Below, in pieces: positions 26,621 through 50,699 of a DNA stretch of 64,000 nucleotides. The position numbers were made by a program, and so were the translations under genes. Source of the DNA: Petrosia ficiformis. Taxonomy: Eukaryota; Porifera; Demospongiae; Haplosclerida; Petrosiidae. The stretch lies in assembly GCA_947044365.1 (NCBI GenBank), contig OX345648.1, forward strand, positions 331,001 to 395,000, read 5' to 3'. Positions within the stretch are counted from its first letter, which is position 1; every line of letters starts with the position of its first letter. The notes under the pieces are model-generated. The model was not told the DNA's origin and searched no databases. It was given only the letters and a program-made list of their open reading frames with translations.

Positions 26621-29600
26621 ATGAGTGGTAGACCAACTCTTGCTTTTGACGAATTTGGACGTCCATTCATTATCATTAAAGATCAGAGTACTAAGAAAAG
26701 ACTACATGGAATAGAAGTTCACAAGGTGAGGTCACATGAGGATCACATGACTCCGATACAATTGTTTTATTTTATTATATACAGTCTCACATTCTAGCTG
26801 GTAGGACATTAGCTGATGTATTGAAAACATCACTTGGACCAAACGGTACAAACTAATTAAATTAACCCCATTCGTCCTCATTCCTGTATGCTCATACCCT
26901 CATTCCAATACAGGAATGGACAAGATGTTGGTTAGTCCAGATGGTGACATCACAATTACAAATGACGGAGCTACAATTTTGCAACAAATGGATGTTGAAC
27001 ATCAGATAGCAAAATTACTTGTTGAGTTATCTAAAAGTCAAGATGATGAGATAGGAGATGGGACAACCTCAGTAGTAGGTAGGTTTGTCCTTAGCAGTGC
27101 TCAGCACGTTTTCTATTTCTTTTCTAGTATTTGCTGGAGCTTTATTAGAACAAGCTGAGCAGCTTTTGGATCGAGGGATTCATCCTATACGTGTTGCTGA
27201 TGGTTATGAAATTGCAGCTCATCTAGCTCTTCAGAGATTAGATGATATCAGTGAAGATTTTCCAGTAAATTCTGAAGATCTTGAGCCTCTTGTACGCACA
27301 GCAATGACAACTCTTGGATCTAAAATGTACGTTGTATGTACATGTATGGTATTCATTAAGTGTGTGTGTAAGTGGCTGGAAGAGCATTTGAAACAGGATG
27401 CACTGCTATGGTTTCAATCACCATGGTAACAATCCAATATGCACGGACAAAGTGAATTTGACTGTCTATCTCTTATCTCCTAGTGAGTATATTATTAGCA
27501 TGTTAAGGAATTCCGTTACAAATCATTAAGTGTTTGTGATGGTCAGACAGCATGCTATATTAGAACTGAGTCAAACTTTCGTGGTGAGATTATAATCTCA
27601 TCATTGAACTGATACTCAGAAACATGTTATCAGGACTAATAAGCTGAGCACTAATTAGCCTTTTTTTTTTACAAGAAAATTTAATATCCATTAAAGATTA
27701 ATCATTAGATATTGTTGAATTCAGTTGTTGCCTGTGGACCGGGATTTGGAAACATTGAGCCAACTGTCGGATATATTTGCCTATTTTCACCACTCTTGTC
27801 CCGCTCCCCATATACTTTGTATACAGTTTAGTTCAATTTATCAGACAATGTCCCGCACGACTGACTGTATGCATGACAGTGTCCAAATATTAGCATTTGA
27901 TAAAACTTTTCTTCATCCGACCATTGCAATTTCAAAACTTAATTATTCAATTCTTTATTCTGAAATATCTCCAACCCTCTCCCTTCATTTCTAATAGTAT
28001 CAATCGATGTCAGCGTAAAATGGCAGAGATTGCTGTAGATGCAGTAATGTCAGTCGCAGACATGAGTAGAAAAGATGTTGATTTTGAGCTGATAAAAGTC
28101 ACAAGTAAAGTGGGTGGTAGATTGGAGGACACTGCCCTCGTTAAAGGTGTGGTTGTTGACAAAGATATGAGTCATCCACAAATGCCAAAAGTAAATCAAT
28201 CCCTTAATAATTTGCTATTCTAATTAATGCCCTTTTCTAGTCTATTAGAGATGCCAAGATTGCTATTTTGACCTGCCCTTTCGAACCTCCGAAACCAAAA
28301 ACTAAATATGGTCTCCAAGTCTCTTCAGTTGAGGATTATAAAAAACTAAGAGAATATGAAAAAGAAAAATTCACAGAAATGGTCAAACAGGTTAGATCAG
28401 CTCGTACATCTACAAGTTTATGATTATTATAATTATAACAAACCATTATGATACTTCAAGCAGGGCCCAAAACATCCGTCCCACTTAAAGTATTACAATA
28501 ATGACGTTAAAGTTAGACTCACTAAAAGTCCCCATATTATTCCCTATTTATTGGTTATAGTTATTACAATAGACTTGTTAACTAAAACTCGTAATGCCTT
28601 ACTAAAAGGGTTTTAGTTATAGTTATAGTTAACTATAATAGCACTAGTTTAAATCATGTGTTGCCCTTTTAAATTTTTAATGATGTGACATTGCTCAATT
28701 ATATTTACCGAGTTTATGTACCTGCCGAAAAGGAAACCTCATTCTGTACTCCAGTAGTTTATACTTTATATATTTTCACAGGTTAAAGATACAGGTGCTA
28801 ATCTTGCAATTTGTCAATGGGGATTTGATGATGAGGCTAATCATTTATTATTAACTAATGAGTTACCTGCAGTGAGATGGGTAGGAGGACCGGAAATAGA
28901 GGTATAAATATAGATTAACTTACTTTCCAGTCCGAGTTCTTCCATATCTCTTAGTTAATTGCTATTGCCACTGGTGGACGTATTGTGCCTAGATTTTCTG
29001 AGCTAACAACAGAGAAATTGGGCAAAGCTGGAGTGGTAAGGGAGTTGTCTTTTGGTACAACTAAAGATCGTATGTTGGTTATTGAAGAGTGTCATAATAC
29101 TAGAGCCGTCACTATATTTATTAGAGGAGGAAACAAAATGGTGAGAGACGAAATACCTCAGTCTATTAATTTGTTTGATGTTAACGCAATAATTTTTCAG
29201 ATTGTGGAAGAAGCTAAAAGAAGTATTCATGATGCTCTATGCGTGATAAGAAATCTCGTGAGAGATAGTAGAATAGTGTATGGAGGTGGAGCTGCTGATA
29301 TTGCTTGCTCATTAGCTGTTGCAGCTGAAGCAGACAAGGTATGGTTGCCATGGTTACTTTTAGTTGCTATAGTTACTATGTTTGCCATGGTTACTATGGT
29401 TACCATAGTTACTGTAGTTGTCATAGTTACTATAGTTGCAACAGCAACACTTATAGGAATTACTCTTCTAGATTTCTACTATCGAGCAGTATGCAATGAG
29501 GGCATTTGCTGATGCGTTAGAGTCAATCCCTTTGTCTTTAGCTGAGAACTCGGGTCTACGACCAATTGAAACTGTTGCTGATATTAAAGCTCAACAGATA

Positions 29601-29947
29601 TTAGAGGACAACCCACGTCTTGGAGTGGACTGTATGGGAAAAGGGACTAATGGTAAATGGAACAATGGATGGATTATTGGAACATTGGGTCACATTGTGT
29701 TGATGGGAATTTATTGTTGATCACATGACATACGGCCAATCAGATTGAGAAAACGTGTCACATGACTGAGCATATATAAATCAGTTATTGTATTATTATA
29801 AATCTATTTTTAGATATGAAGGTACAGAATGTGATTGAAACATTGATAGGGAAGAGACAGCAGATCAGTTTAGCTACGCAACTTGTGAAGATGATTCTCA
29901 AGATTGATGATATTCGTTCTCCTGGTGGAGATGATTATGAATTTTAA
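26621..29947 (+). CDS. CCT5: T-complex protein 1 subunit epsilon (CCT5)
   Basis: Subunit of the cytosolic TRiC/CCT chaperonin that folds actin and tubulin. Exons 26621-26725, 26785-26845, 26914-27078, 27128-27326, 27998-28190, 28241-28390, 28782-28901, 28955-29140, 29201-29338, 29472-29652, 29814-29947 join in phase. Epsilon-specific wording includes [17 protein letters not shown] and HPQMPK. ATP-site motifs are [19 protein letters not shown] and GDGTTSVV, plus [22 protein letters not shown] and VYGGGAADI. Length is near 540 residues, as usual. Intron 4 carries a family B MITE and another carries a family C MITE. The ADAR-like start follows the stop by only 135 bp. Confidence 0.98.
27735..27895 (+). 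mobile_element. MITE family B copy
   Basis: gatttggaaacattgagcca head and about 130 bp shared with 14997-15135, including the block ctccccatatactttgtata. In CCT5 intron 4. Confidence 0.7.
28505..28640. mobile_element. MITE family C copy
   Basis: Contains gttaactaaaactcgtaatg and ttactaaaagggttttagtt, matching 14100-14310 and 63010-63195. In the CCT5 intron 28391-28781. Confidence 0.65.
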
Positions 29948-30082
29948 GAACTTATTGTATATATATATATACAAGTTTATTATGTTAGTATAATATCCCA
30001 TACTATGTCTAAATGTAATAATTTATAAAAGGAAAGAAATTATTTCTTGATGAATTTTATAATTCGCTTAAATAGGAACAAA

Positions 30083-32950
30083 ATGAGCATCATGGGAAAA
30101 GGTAGCAGTGCCTGCATGGTACTGAATTCTTACCATCAGGGTGCTAAATATGATCTTAAAGAAGAGAAAGGACCTCCACATGCTAAGGAGTATGTCTATA
30201 GTGTCACTGTGCTAGGAGTGGAGTATTACGGAACAGGAAAGAATAAGAAAGTGGCTAAACAAGCTGCAGCAGCCAATGCCCTCAGTTCATTGCACAAAAT
30301 TAAGGTATCTTTGGATTCAGGAGCTTACAGTGGAGGAGGTCGGTGTGTGAGTTCTTGTGTGTGAATATAAAGTATAATATTGCATTACACATGTTCATGG
30401 GCGTGGTTAATCACGTGATCTCTATGATTCCTATAGCTCGTATAGTACAGGACTTTGCCACAGACAGCTCTCTTTCAAACTTTGGTTTCATCCCTATGCA
30501 AAAGAAAACATTTCCGCCTTTGGTCTCATCTTTCCCCGCTGGGATAGTCCGTCCTCAACCTCAAACTCCTATCAACACAGTTACAGAAGGGAAAGGACAA
30601 GTTTCTCAAATGATACCATCATTAGCAGGACAACGTCATCAACAACCTTTACCAGGTAATACTATATTATTTAATTATAGGGGTGTGGTTTAATAAAATG
30701 CAAAATTTTAAAGAAAATTAATGTTTAATTTCAAACTTGTGCAGTTTAATTATTTAGTACCGGAAGCCAATGAAATGTATCCGGGAAGAGCTGTTATTGG
30801 GCTTCCTATCTGATTGAACAGCGAGCATTATTACATTATTTTGTATGAACATTATTAATATTATTTATTAGAGAGTGAGGTACCTGAATCTAAAAGACCT
30901 CGTATTGCGGAGCCGTCCTTATCAACCAAGCACCCAGTATCTGAACTTCATGAACGATATTCCGGAGCTTTTTTCTTGTTCAGTCCGAATGTAGGTACAC
31001 GTCAGTCTCCATTGTATCGAGCTACAGTAAAAGTACGTGGATGGGAATTTCAAGGTGAGGGCAGCACGAAAAAGAAGTCTAAAGCTGATGCTTCATCAAA
31101 AGCTCTGGAGTATTTAGATAATTTGAAAACTATCGGAGGACCTCCGTTAACTGATAAAAACCTAACTCAACCTAATCAGATGTTAGCAGACCGTATAGCT
31201 GCTCTAAGTGAGGAGAAGTATTCAGAATTATCAGTCGCTATTCCAAATGCTGATGGACTAAAGAAGGTATTAGCTGCCATTGTGATGATGAGAGGTAGTC
31301 AGGGTACAGGTATGGTGAGTGGTGAAGTTGGTGGCGAGGTTGTTGCCCTTGGTACTGGTACTAAATGTATATCTGGTGAGAATATCAGCAATACTGGATT
31401 AGCTGTTAATGATTGTCATGCTGAGATAATAGCAAGGAGAGCATTTGTACGATTTTTATATAATCAGTTAGATTTGTGTGCTAGGTGAGTATGAACTGTC
31501 TGTCCATCCATCTATCTATGTATAGATAGATATATCTATCTATATTTCCATCTGCTAATCCTTTTATCCATCAATCGTCTACATATATTTATAATTATGC
31601 ATGAGCTAGCTAGGCAATACCTATCCATCTATCTATCTATCTATCCATCTATCTATCTTAGAGGTCAGGAAGGAAATTCAATCTTTGAGAGGAGATCCAG
31701 TGGTCAATATGGACTTCGTCAAGGTACCTCATTCCATATGTACATTAGCACTGCACCTTGTGGAGATGCTCGAACATTCTCACCTTCAGATGAAAAAAAG
31801 ATGGTTAATCATGACACTCACCCATTGAGGTAGGAGGTATATTAATCTATCAGTATCTATTAATTCATAGTTTTTGATAAGTTTTGAAGCATTTGCCAAA
31901 TTGGCTCAACAATGGTTAGTGTGTGTGCCATTGGGAATACATCTTGAGCCAATTAACAAAGAGTTAATGCTGTTAGTGATAATATAATCATAATTAACTG
32001 CGCCACTAGCCCAAAGAGAGAACTGTGCAGTGCCAAATAAGAAGTTCCTTGGGCCAATGGTGTCCCATATAAGCTTATCAAAAACACTATTAATAACTAG
32101 TGACCCCAAAACTAACTGTTCTGCCATTTGTACCAAACATAATTTGGTATCTTAACGCACTCTTTCACGATACCATACTTCAAATGGTGGGATACTGAGC
32201 ATTATACTCCTGTCTATCTATCTATCTATATTTTACAGAGCGTCACGTGGACAAGCTCGTGTTAAGATTGAATCTGGTGAGGGTACTGTATTAGCTACAA
32301 ATACTTACCAAACTTGGGATGGCATACTTGGAGGTGGAGAGCGTCTATTAACTATGTCCTGTAGTGATAAAATTGCACGTTGGAATGTTCTTGGAGTTCA
32401 AGGGTGTCTGTTATCGTTATTTCTAGAACCCATTTATATCAAATCCATAACAGTGGGTGCTTTATATAATCATGAACATTTAACAAGAGCTCTGTATGGC
32501 AGGGTCAATTCAATTTCTAATCTTCCTACTCACTATCTTGTAAACTATCCGTTATTTTTGGGAGTTAGCAACCCCCCTCGTAGGAGTACTGCTAAACCAT
32601 CTAATGCTAGTCTCAATTGGACTTGGGGTGACTGCCAAACAGAGATCATTAATTCTCGAACAGGTAAAACTGATGACTCCATTCCTTCTCGGATTTGTAA
32701 GACCTCAATACTTCGTCTATTTTTGAGTATCTGGGATCGGTTAAGAGGAGAAGGGATTTACCCACACAACAAGAATATCCCCAAAGATTTATCAAGCGAT
32801 AGATTACGAGATTCTTCCACTTACGCTGATATGAAAGATCTGTCTACAGATTATCAGGAAGCTAAAACAATACTTAAAAAACATTATGAAACTCATCTTG
32901 GAGGCTCATGGATTAAAAAACCTCTAGAACAAGATAGATTTAAAGTATGA
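30083..32950 (+). CDS. ADARB1: Double-stranded RNA-specific adenosine deaminase, ADAR2-like
   Basis: Converts adenosine to inosine in dsRNA, in the nucleus. Exons 30083-30338, 30437-30655, 30872-31484, 31662-31829, 32239-32950 join in phase. Two dsRNA-binding domains: about residues 5-75 ([15 protein letters not shown]) and a second in exon 3 ([20 protein letters not shown]). The deaminase keeps all zinc ligands and the catalytic Glu: [31 protein letters not shown], plus ESGEGT with the base-flipping Glu. The C-terminus [13 protein letters not shown] matches ADAR2. No Z-DNA domain, so not ADAR1. The symbol is by similarity; sponge ADARs may predate the vertebrate split. An acceptor-like ttaaatag lies 7 bp before the ATG. 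Intron 4 holds a family A MITE. Confidence 0.94.
31868..32089 (+). mobile_element. MITE family A, full-length copy
   Basis: Left end agtttttgataag, right end cttatcaaaaacact, inverted. The interior matches 7818-8034 almost throughout (for example ttggctcaacaatggttagt). Flanked by AT-rich DNA; no clear target duplication. In ADAR-like intron 4. Confidence 0.88.
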
Positions 32951-33135
32951 CACTTTGTCATGTGACTTCCTGTTCAGTATCATGTGATCTTGTTTCATTT
33001 CCTCTTTTATATAAAAACACTCATTTATAAATAATTACTAATATTATACACAATTATGACTTAATTAAGTGTATTTGATGGGAGTGGTCTTCTTATCCTG
33101 GTTCCTATACCAGCTAGTTTGATATTCTCTGATTC

Positions 33136-35551
33136 TCAGAATCCGGATGTCTGGTGATTATGAGAACCTCGTTTGTGTTTCTTTCCTGTGTGAGTTCTAA
33201 TCTTCTTCCTTGAAGGCTTCAAATGTTCTTCAGGACTAGAAATATATATATAAAATATTAATATTCATGATTGTTATTAATGTCTAGAAATTGCTGTTAG
33301 TAGTGGAAGCTGAGCGTTATATCACTTTAGCTCCTCCTAACATCTTAATGCTTTATTGATACTGCTATTAGATTTATGTTTGCAAGCAAATAGTAAAATA
33401 ACTTCATCAATTTTGTTGTGTAACCTCAGTGGGATAACATCATTATAATTATTATTGTATAGGCAGTATCATTGATATTGTTTGATGTGGTTTTGTGTTT
33501 ATAGAAGTGAACACTATCAGTTTAGAGTAGAAAATGGTCACATCAAGAAACTACATGTACCTTCAACCTTTAGCTTGCTTACCTAGGGTGTTTATCTTGC
33601 TGTACGTGTGCCTCTTCTTCCCTCAGTTCCGGTTTCACATCTTCATTCATGGACCAATATGATGGAAGATGATGACTCACATCCACTGGGTAAGGATGAT
33701 TATCTAGGGAGGGAGTGAGTGGACATAGATGTGACTATCAAAAACACTTTCTATCTACCAAGTAGTTTTGTTCGCACTTCTTTTCTGTCCTCTTCTGAAT
33801 GTTGAGGACATTTGATAGTTCTGAGAAAGTGATAGATGGATGAATGTACGAGAGATTGGATGGACGAATGGATGAATGGATCAATGTACGAGAGATTGGA
33901 TGGACGAATGGATGAATAGATCAATGTATGAGAGATTGGATCGATGAATTGATGAATGGATCGATGAATAGATGGATGGATGGATTGATGAATAAATGGA
34001 TGGATAGATGAATAGATGGATGGGTGGATGGATGAATAGATGGATGGATGGATGAATAGATGGATGGATGAATAGATGGATGGATGGATAGATGAATAGA
34101 TGGATGGATGGATGGATGGACGGATGGATAGATGGATGGATGAATAGATGGATGAATAGATGGATGAATAGATGGATGGATGGATGAATAGATGGATGGA
34201 TGGATGGATGGATGGATGAATAGATGGATGGATGAATAGATGGATTGATGGATGCAAGGATGCATGTAGATGAAAAAATGGACCGACGGATATTTTGAGT
34301 GTCCGTAATGAACATATAATGGATGGATAGATACATACCTTGTGCATAGTCGACCAGTTCTCTCAGATATCACTCCACAAATCTGTTGTAAAAGTTGAGT
34401 TTTATATTCTACAATATAAAAGACGAGTGTGACACACCCTCTATTAATAACATTAACACGCTCTTACCAGGAGGTAAAGCACTGAAGGAAGCTGCATTAT
34501 GTTGTTGAAGTGATGGCTATGAATAATTAATTTAATTAAAGATATGAATAATTAATAGTATGAATAATTAATGATTTATGAATGGGTGAGCCTATTATAC
34601 CTTGAGATTATAAAAGCTTTCGGTGGTTGTTGTGGAGACACCATTTCCATTGATAGTATCCGGTACTAAAAAAAAAACAAAAGATGATATTAGTGATCTG
34701 ATTTCATGCAACAGTCTCATTCCCAGACTCCCTAGACATTCAGAATATGGGAACGAGACCAAGTATGACAACCCATTACAATTGTTATTACCTCTTAATG
34801 GTTGTTTATTTATAGCTGCTTTACGAGGGGGAGGGACCGGTGGTAGGGTCTTATCTCTTTTAATCTTTTTAGGTACACGAGGCCCTATACTCCCTCTCTT
34901 CTCTGGATACGTCCACTCATCTTCGTTATCCTCGGAATGTTCTCCTTCACTCTCTACAGGAACTTGTGTCTTTCTGTGAGCTATACGTGAACTACTTCTG
35001 CCCATTCCTAAACATTTCTCTAAATGTGGAGCAAATTTCGAGGCCCCTAAGAAATAAATTCTTTATTATATTCATGTTGCCATGATGCAGTCTCATTTCT
35101 AGACTCACTGAGTCTGGAAACGAGACTAGTTGCCATGGTGATCGTATGACACTTATAATAATTATATAATTATATATACCTAGTGTTCGTTGACACGATG
35201 GACAAATGCACTCTACAGGTTTACGAAATATTTGCGTATTATTACCAAAGACGTCTCGTCCAGGTTCATCTACAATATCTAATTATCAGTGAATATATTA
35301 TCATTACTACACAAATATGGTGTACTATATACTTACCATGTCTTTCAATAGTACTGCAAGAGAAAAAGATAATTACAAATTACGTAATATTACGTAAATA
35401 CGTGTTTACAAGCATACCTTGCGTCCGGATTTAGAAGATCGTAATACTGCAGTTTTATAGCTCTGTGAAGTTCAAAACATACTCCTAATGATTCTTCATC
35501 TATCAACTGAGATATCACACTTTCTAATACATCCACATTCGCCCTCTCCAT
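33136..35551 (-). CDS. ATXN7L3: ATXN7L3/SGF11-like SAGA deubiquitinase-module subunit
   Basis: Nuclear subunit of the SAGA H2B deubiquitinase module. Exons 35551-35418, 35353-35337, 35278-35180, 35046-34792, 34665-34601, 34516-34468, 34408-34339, 33820-33759, 33703-33583, 33235-33136. The N-terminal helix ([13 protein letters not shown]) binds the module core. The SGF11 zinc finger spans two exons: [12 protein letters not shown] then [16 protein letters not shown] (C-x2-C...H-x3-C). An SCA7-type second finger follows: [15 protein letters not shown] then [12 protein letters not shown]. The C-terminus is basic ([18 protein letters not shown]). This order matches ATXN7L3. The start lies 99 bp after the HIBADH stop on the same strand. 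The first exon has two short companion exons, one only 17 bp. Confidence 0.93.
33840..34325. repeat. (GGAT)n microsatellite
   Basis: Nearly 490 bp of ggatggatgaatagatggat units in the ATXN7L3 intron between the two halves of the SCA7-type finger. All long SIHPSIH frames here are artefacts. Confidence 0.97.
34709..34765. repeat. Foldback palindrome relative
   Basis: cagtctcattcccagactcc mirrored by gggaacgagacc; same family as 11458-11505. In ATXN7L3 intron 4. Confidence 0.6.
35089..35132. repeat. Foldback palindrome relative
   Basis: cagtctcatttctagactca mirrored by gagtctggaaacgagact. In ATXN7L3 intron 3. Confidence 0.7.
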
Positions 35552-35650
35552 ACCGAAACCAGATTGTTATTTAACCGGAAATGGGGTAACTCCTATTAAT
35601 TAACAACTAATTAACAATAATTTGATTACAAAAAAATACTGCTATTATTA

Positions 35651-37346
35651 TTAATTTAATCTTTTCTTCTCTATGAACTTGTATACTGAAGAGAAATCTT
35701 TCCCGTCATATCCATGTTCACACATCAGGTTGTATACCTGAAGAGCTAAAGCACCCAATGGAGTAATAGAATTAGTCATTCTTGCGGCACTTTGAGCCAG
35801 ACCAAGATCTTTCCTCATGAGTGATGTCCCGAAACCTCCTTCATAGTTTCGTGATGATGGCACACCCTCAATAACGCCTGGACATGGATTGTATGTGTCA
35901 CTTGACCAACATCGACCACTACTGGTATTAAGAACCTGGCTACATAGTTTGGGATCCAGTCCAAGACTTTAAAAAAAATGAAAGAACTTTATAATTATTA
36001 TCCAATTAAAGGTATTATTTAGGTGAATCTGAGTGAGCCCCAAATCTACAAATGCTCTCTGATGTTTGAATGCTACTTTGATGGATACATGGTTACTATA
36101 TTCTACATCAATTCTTGCTTTCCCAGACTCACCTCACTGATGATATACTTGTTATTTATCACTCACTTTTGAGCTAACTGCAGTACCTCCGATGTGCCAA
36201 TCATTGAAATTCCTAGAAGCATATTATTGCAGATTTTTGCTGCCTGTCCAGTTCCAGTATCACCACAATGGATAATATTTTTACCCATACATTCCAAAAT
36301 AGGTTGAGCTCTATCATACGACTCTTTACCTCCACCCACCATAAATGTTATAGCACCTTTAGCAGCTGCACCAACTCCTGTACAAATATACATAATAGAT
36401 TATTACTACCAGTAGTACTACCATTAGTACTACCAGTAGTACTACCATTAGTACTACCATTAGTACTACCATTAGTACTACCAGTAGTACTACCATTAGT
36501 ACTACCAATAGTACTACCAGTAGTTCTACTATTAGTACTACCATTAGTACTACCATTAGTACTACCAGTAGTACTACTATTAGTACTATTACATACCACC
36601 CCCGGCTATTTAAATGACTAAAGTACGCTGAGTTTCATACCACCAGAAACAGGTGCATCAATATATTTTGATCTCTTTTCTTCTGCTAGTACAGCCATCT
36701 CTTTAGACACTGCAGGATCAATTGTACTGGAGTCAATTAGAAGTGTATCAGGTTGAATAACTGAAAGAATTCCATTATCTCCAGTATAAAGGCTTCGAAC
36801 ATGTTCACTGAAATATTGAATAACCAAAACAACTTGTGAACACAAACCAATCAAATTGAGCAATACAAAAACTACAATAAATTTTTTAAAAACATATTTT
36901 GAATTAAGACTTGACAAAAATGTATGAACATACATAGAAACAGGAATAGATGATGTTTGTTACCTTGCTGGTAGCATAGTACATATGGTTTTAAGTTTCT
37001 CTGCAATTTGGATCGGTCCCTCTGCAACTATCGCTCCTTCCTTACCAGCAATCTCCACTGGTCCAGGTACGATATCATAAACCATCACCTTTCTACCTTT
37101 CTGCAGTAGATTACGTACCATCGGAAGACCCATGTTACCAAGTCCAATGAATCCCAAAACCTAATAGGGAAGAAATATGTAGAAATATGTAGTGTGTTGG
37201 ACTGTCCCATTATAGGGGCTACCCCTTCCTTTCCCAAGGAGAAATCCTTTTAATGGAGTATCAATGTACCTCATCTGATCCAGCATTGGAGTAGGATCTA
37301 GTGATAAATCTTCCTCTTGTAATTAACCCTGAAAATCTAGAAGCCA
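35651..37346 (-). CDS. HIBADH: 3-hydroxyisobutyrate dehydrogenase, mitochondrial
   Basis: NAD-dependent enzyme of valine catabolism in the mitochondrial matrix. Exons 37346-37270, 37160-36964, 36807-36641, 36377-36167, 35966-35651 join in phase. The N-terminus MASRFSGLITRGRFITRSYS is a typical import peptide. GFIGLGNMGLPMVRNL is the Rossmann dinucleotide site. IDSSTIDP and IDAPVSGGVGAA include the substrate-binding region, and GQAAKICNNMLLGISMIG carries the catalytic Lys. The C-terminus has GGFGTSLMRKDLGLA and ends YKFIEKKRLN. About 320 residues, usual length. Divergent from the hnRNP-like gene (70 bp between starts) and followed after 99 bp by ATXN7L3. Confidence 0.97.
36398..36592. repeat. 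12-bp minisatellite, tactaccattag/tactaccagtag
   Basis: Sixteen or so 12-bp units (actaccattagt, actaccagtagt) in HIBADH intron 3, right beside the 36377 acceptor. The unit is a multiple of three, so frames stay open (STNGSTNG) without being coding. Confidence 0.93.
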
Positions 37347-37416
37347 TTTTTGCATATGATGGGCGGGGCTCGTTTTCAATATTACTTTATTTTTCGTTTA
37401 ATTAAGAAAGAGAAAG
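37347..37416. promoter_or_regulatory. Bidirectional promoter HIBADH/hnRNP-like with GC box
   Basis: Only 70 bp separate the start codons. gggcggggc at 37361-37369 matches an SP/KLF GC box. An atttttcg/tttaatt AT stretch follows; no TATA box is evident. Confidence 0.65.
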
Positions 37417-39006
<1,590 letters not shown>

Positions 39007-40094
39007 GGTGAGGTGTCTTTACATGTATATATAATATAGTAACAGCATCATAATTATATTACCTTCAAGAATGAATAGTATTTTAAGTGCTGAATGGTAA
39101 GTCACATGATTACTTTTGTAGCAGGCACCGTTGAAGCATTTTCATTTTACATGTTGTCAAAACTTGTCATATAGACTTTAGTGGATCACCTGATAGTCAC
39201 ATGATGTATAGTATCATGTTACAGAATAGATCAGTTCAGATCACCTGATATCACATGATGTGTAGTAGTATGGAAATATATCATGTTATAGGATGACTAG
39301 TTTAGATCAATGAATAAATCACCTGATAATCACATGATGTATATTGAAATATAGGATAGACCAGTGAATAGATCACCTGATGATCACATGACTTATAGTA
39401 TTGAATTAATGAAATATATTATTTTATTTATATTATAGGATAGTTGAGTTTAGGAAGAATGTCGAGTCTACTTGTAGAGACTTCAGAACTCGTAAATGTA
39501 ATAAATGACACCCACTCACACTTTAATTAAATATCATGATAATCATATTCTTTAAAGGAATTTGTTTTAGTTATTAAACTAGTTTTATTTTGTGTGTACA
39601 TACACATGTATTTATGTGGTGCGAGTAGCTGTATACTTAGCTAGCTATAGAAGAAAGGTCAGTAGTTACATGACGAGAGTAGGAGAAAGGTCATCGTAGA
39701 CTACGTAGCTAGCTAGCTCTAGAAGACAGGTCATCGTAGACTTAGTGAGAAGATTTTGACCTCTAGCAGTGATCAATGGCACATACATACATACAGATGT
39801 AGATAGGTAAGACAAATAGAGGATTAGATGTGTTTTGAGGTATGCTGTAAGTTAAATAACTAAATATATAATTTATATATTATTAGCTGATGATAGTTGT
39901 TACTTACATACAGATATGAAGTGTCGTAATTACAGAGAAACGATAGACATCAGGTCAGTTGATATTTTCAGTGCTTTCAAGTAATATATGTTTATTTACC
40001 TAAACTATGAGTGGTCCTGTGATCTATGTATGACAAATATATATATACTTGCTATATCAAAATGACTGCATTATCGACGTGTATATTGGGCCTT

Positions 40095-40460
40095 CGTGAA
40101 ATATTTAGAGTATATATGGTACTACACTTATTGGGGTTCATGTGCCTTCAGGAAATTATTAGAGGATATATGGTATTACACTTATTGGGGTTCATGTGCC
40201 TTCATGAAATTATTAGAGGATATATGGTATTACACTTATTGGGGTTCATGTACCTTCATGAAATTATTAGAGTATATATGGTATTACACTTATTGGGGTT
40301 CATGTACCTTCATGAAATTATTAGAGTATATATGGTATTACACTTATTGGGGTTCATGTACCTTCATGAAATTATTAGAGGATATATGGTATTACACTTA
40401 TTGGGGTTCATGTGCCTTCATGTACCTTCATGTAATAATTAGAGTATATATGGTACTACA
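40095..40460 (+). repeat. 54-bp tandem repeat, 6 to 7 units
   Basis: Units such as ttattagagtatatatggta plus ttacacttattggggttcat and gtaccttcatgaaa. The unit length is a multiple of three, which keeps two plus frames open for 130 codons; I treat these as artefacts. Confidence 0.9.
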
Positions 40461-40499
40461 CTTATCTAGTACACTTGTATTAGGGTTGCTATCATAGTA

Positions 40500-40700
40500 C
40501 TAGTGGTCTGCTGGTTAAAGTGCTGGCCTGCAATCGAAAGGTTGCAGGTTCAAGCCCAACTAGATACAGGCCTTTTTCTTTCGCCTACGAGCTCTACCCT
40601 CAAAAATGAGGTGTTCATTACTGCCTCCTTTGGAAGGGGACGTAAAGCCGTCAGTCCCATTGAGTTTGTTAATTCTAGCTTCCTCCTTGAGCCACATTTG
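40500..40700 (+). mobile_element. tRNA-derived SINE
   Basis: Head agtggtctgctggttaaagt (A-box-like), then caatcgaaaggttgcaggtt and ttcaagccc (B-box-like), matching the SINE at 8545-8692 on the other strand. The body continues with cgcctacgagctctacc and ggacgtaaagccgtcagtcc. Not a foldable tRNA gene as I read it. Confidence 0.75.
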
Positions 40701-40941
40701 GTTAAATCACTTGTAGAAAGAGTAGTAGTATATACCATATATGTTCTAATTATTTCATGTGCTTTATGACACGCCCCACCATGTATTGTAGTATTATAGT
40801 ACCATATATGTTCTAATTATTCATGTGCCTTATGACTGCCCCACCACTGAGGGTATTATTTTTAATAATCTCTATTAGTTTGTGTATTTATGTTACAAAA
40901 ACCAGTTTAAATAACCAGTAATAATGTCTTCTAGCAGCTGT

Positions 40942-50699
<9,758 letters not shown>

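Larger units (their letters stand above)
39007..40941. other. Intergenic region between hnRNP-like gene and MCM6 (convergent 3' ends)
   Basis: 1.9 kb, the longest gene-free gap. It holds the hnRNP-like 3' UTR, diverged repeats with gatcacctgatagtcacatg at 39175-39420, repeats of agaaaggtcatcgtagacta near 39650-39740, the 54-bp array at 40095-40455 and a SINE at 40500. No convincing exon was seen. Confidence 0.6.

Noticed and set aside
29227..29512. Extension of the CCT5 exon into a Val/Thr-rich plus frame
   Set aside because: The donor at 29339 and the family sequence show the exon ends there; the extension is intron with a ttactatggtta repeat.
33751..34373. SIHPSIH-type frames of 150-198 codons
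   Set aside because: Product of the ggat microsatellite; only the short SCA7-finger exons at either side are real ATXN7L3 coding sequence.
40026..40497. Two plus-strand frames with GFMCLHEIIRGYMVLHLL-like repeats
   Set aside because: The 54-bp tandem unit is a multiple of three, which keeps frames open. No splice context, no homology recognised, and it lies in intergenic repeat DNA.
40500..40575. Functional tRNA gene
   Set aside because: The A- and B-box-like segments are present, but I cannot form a full cloverleaf with paired acceptor stem, and a related copy with a duplicated B box exists, so SINE is the better call.
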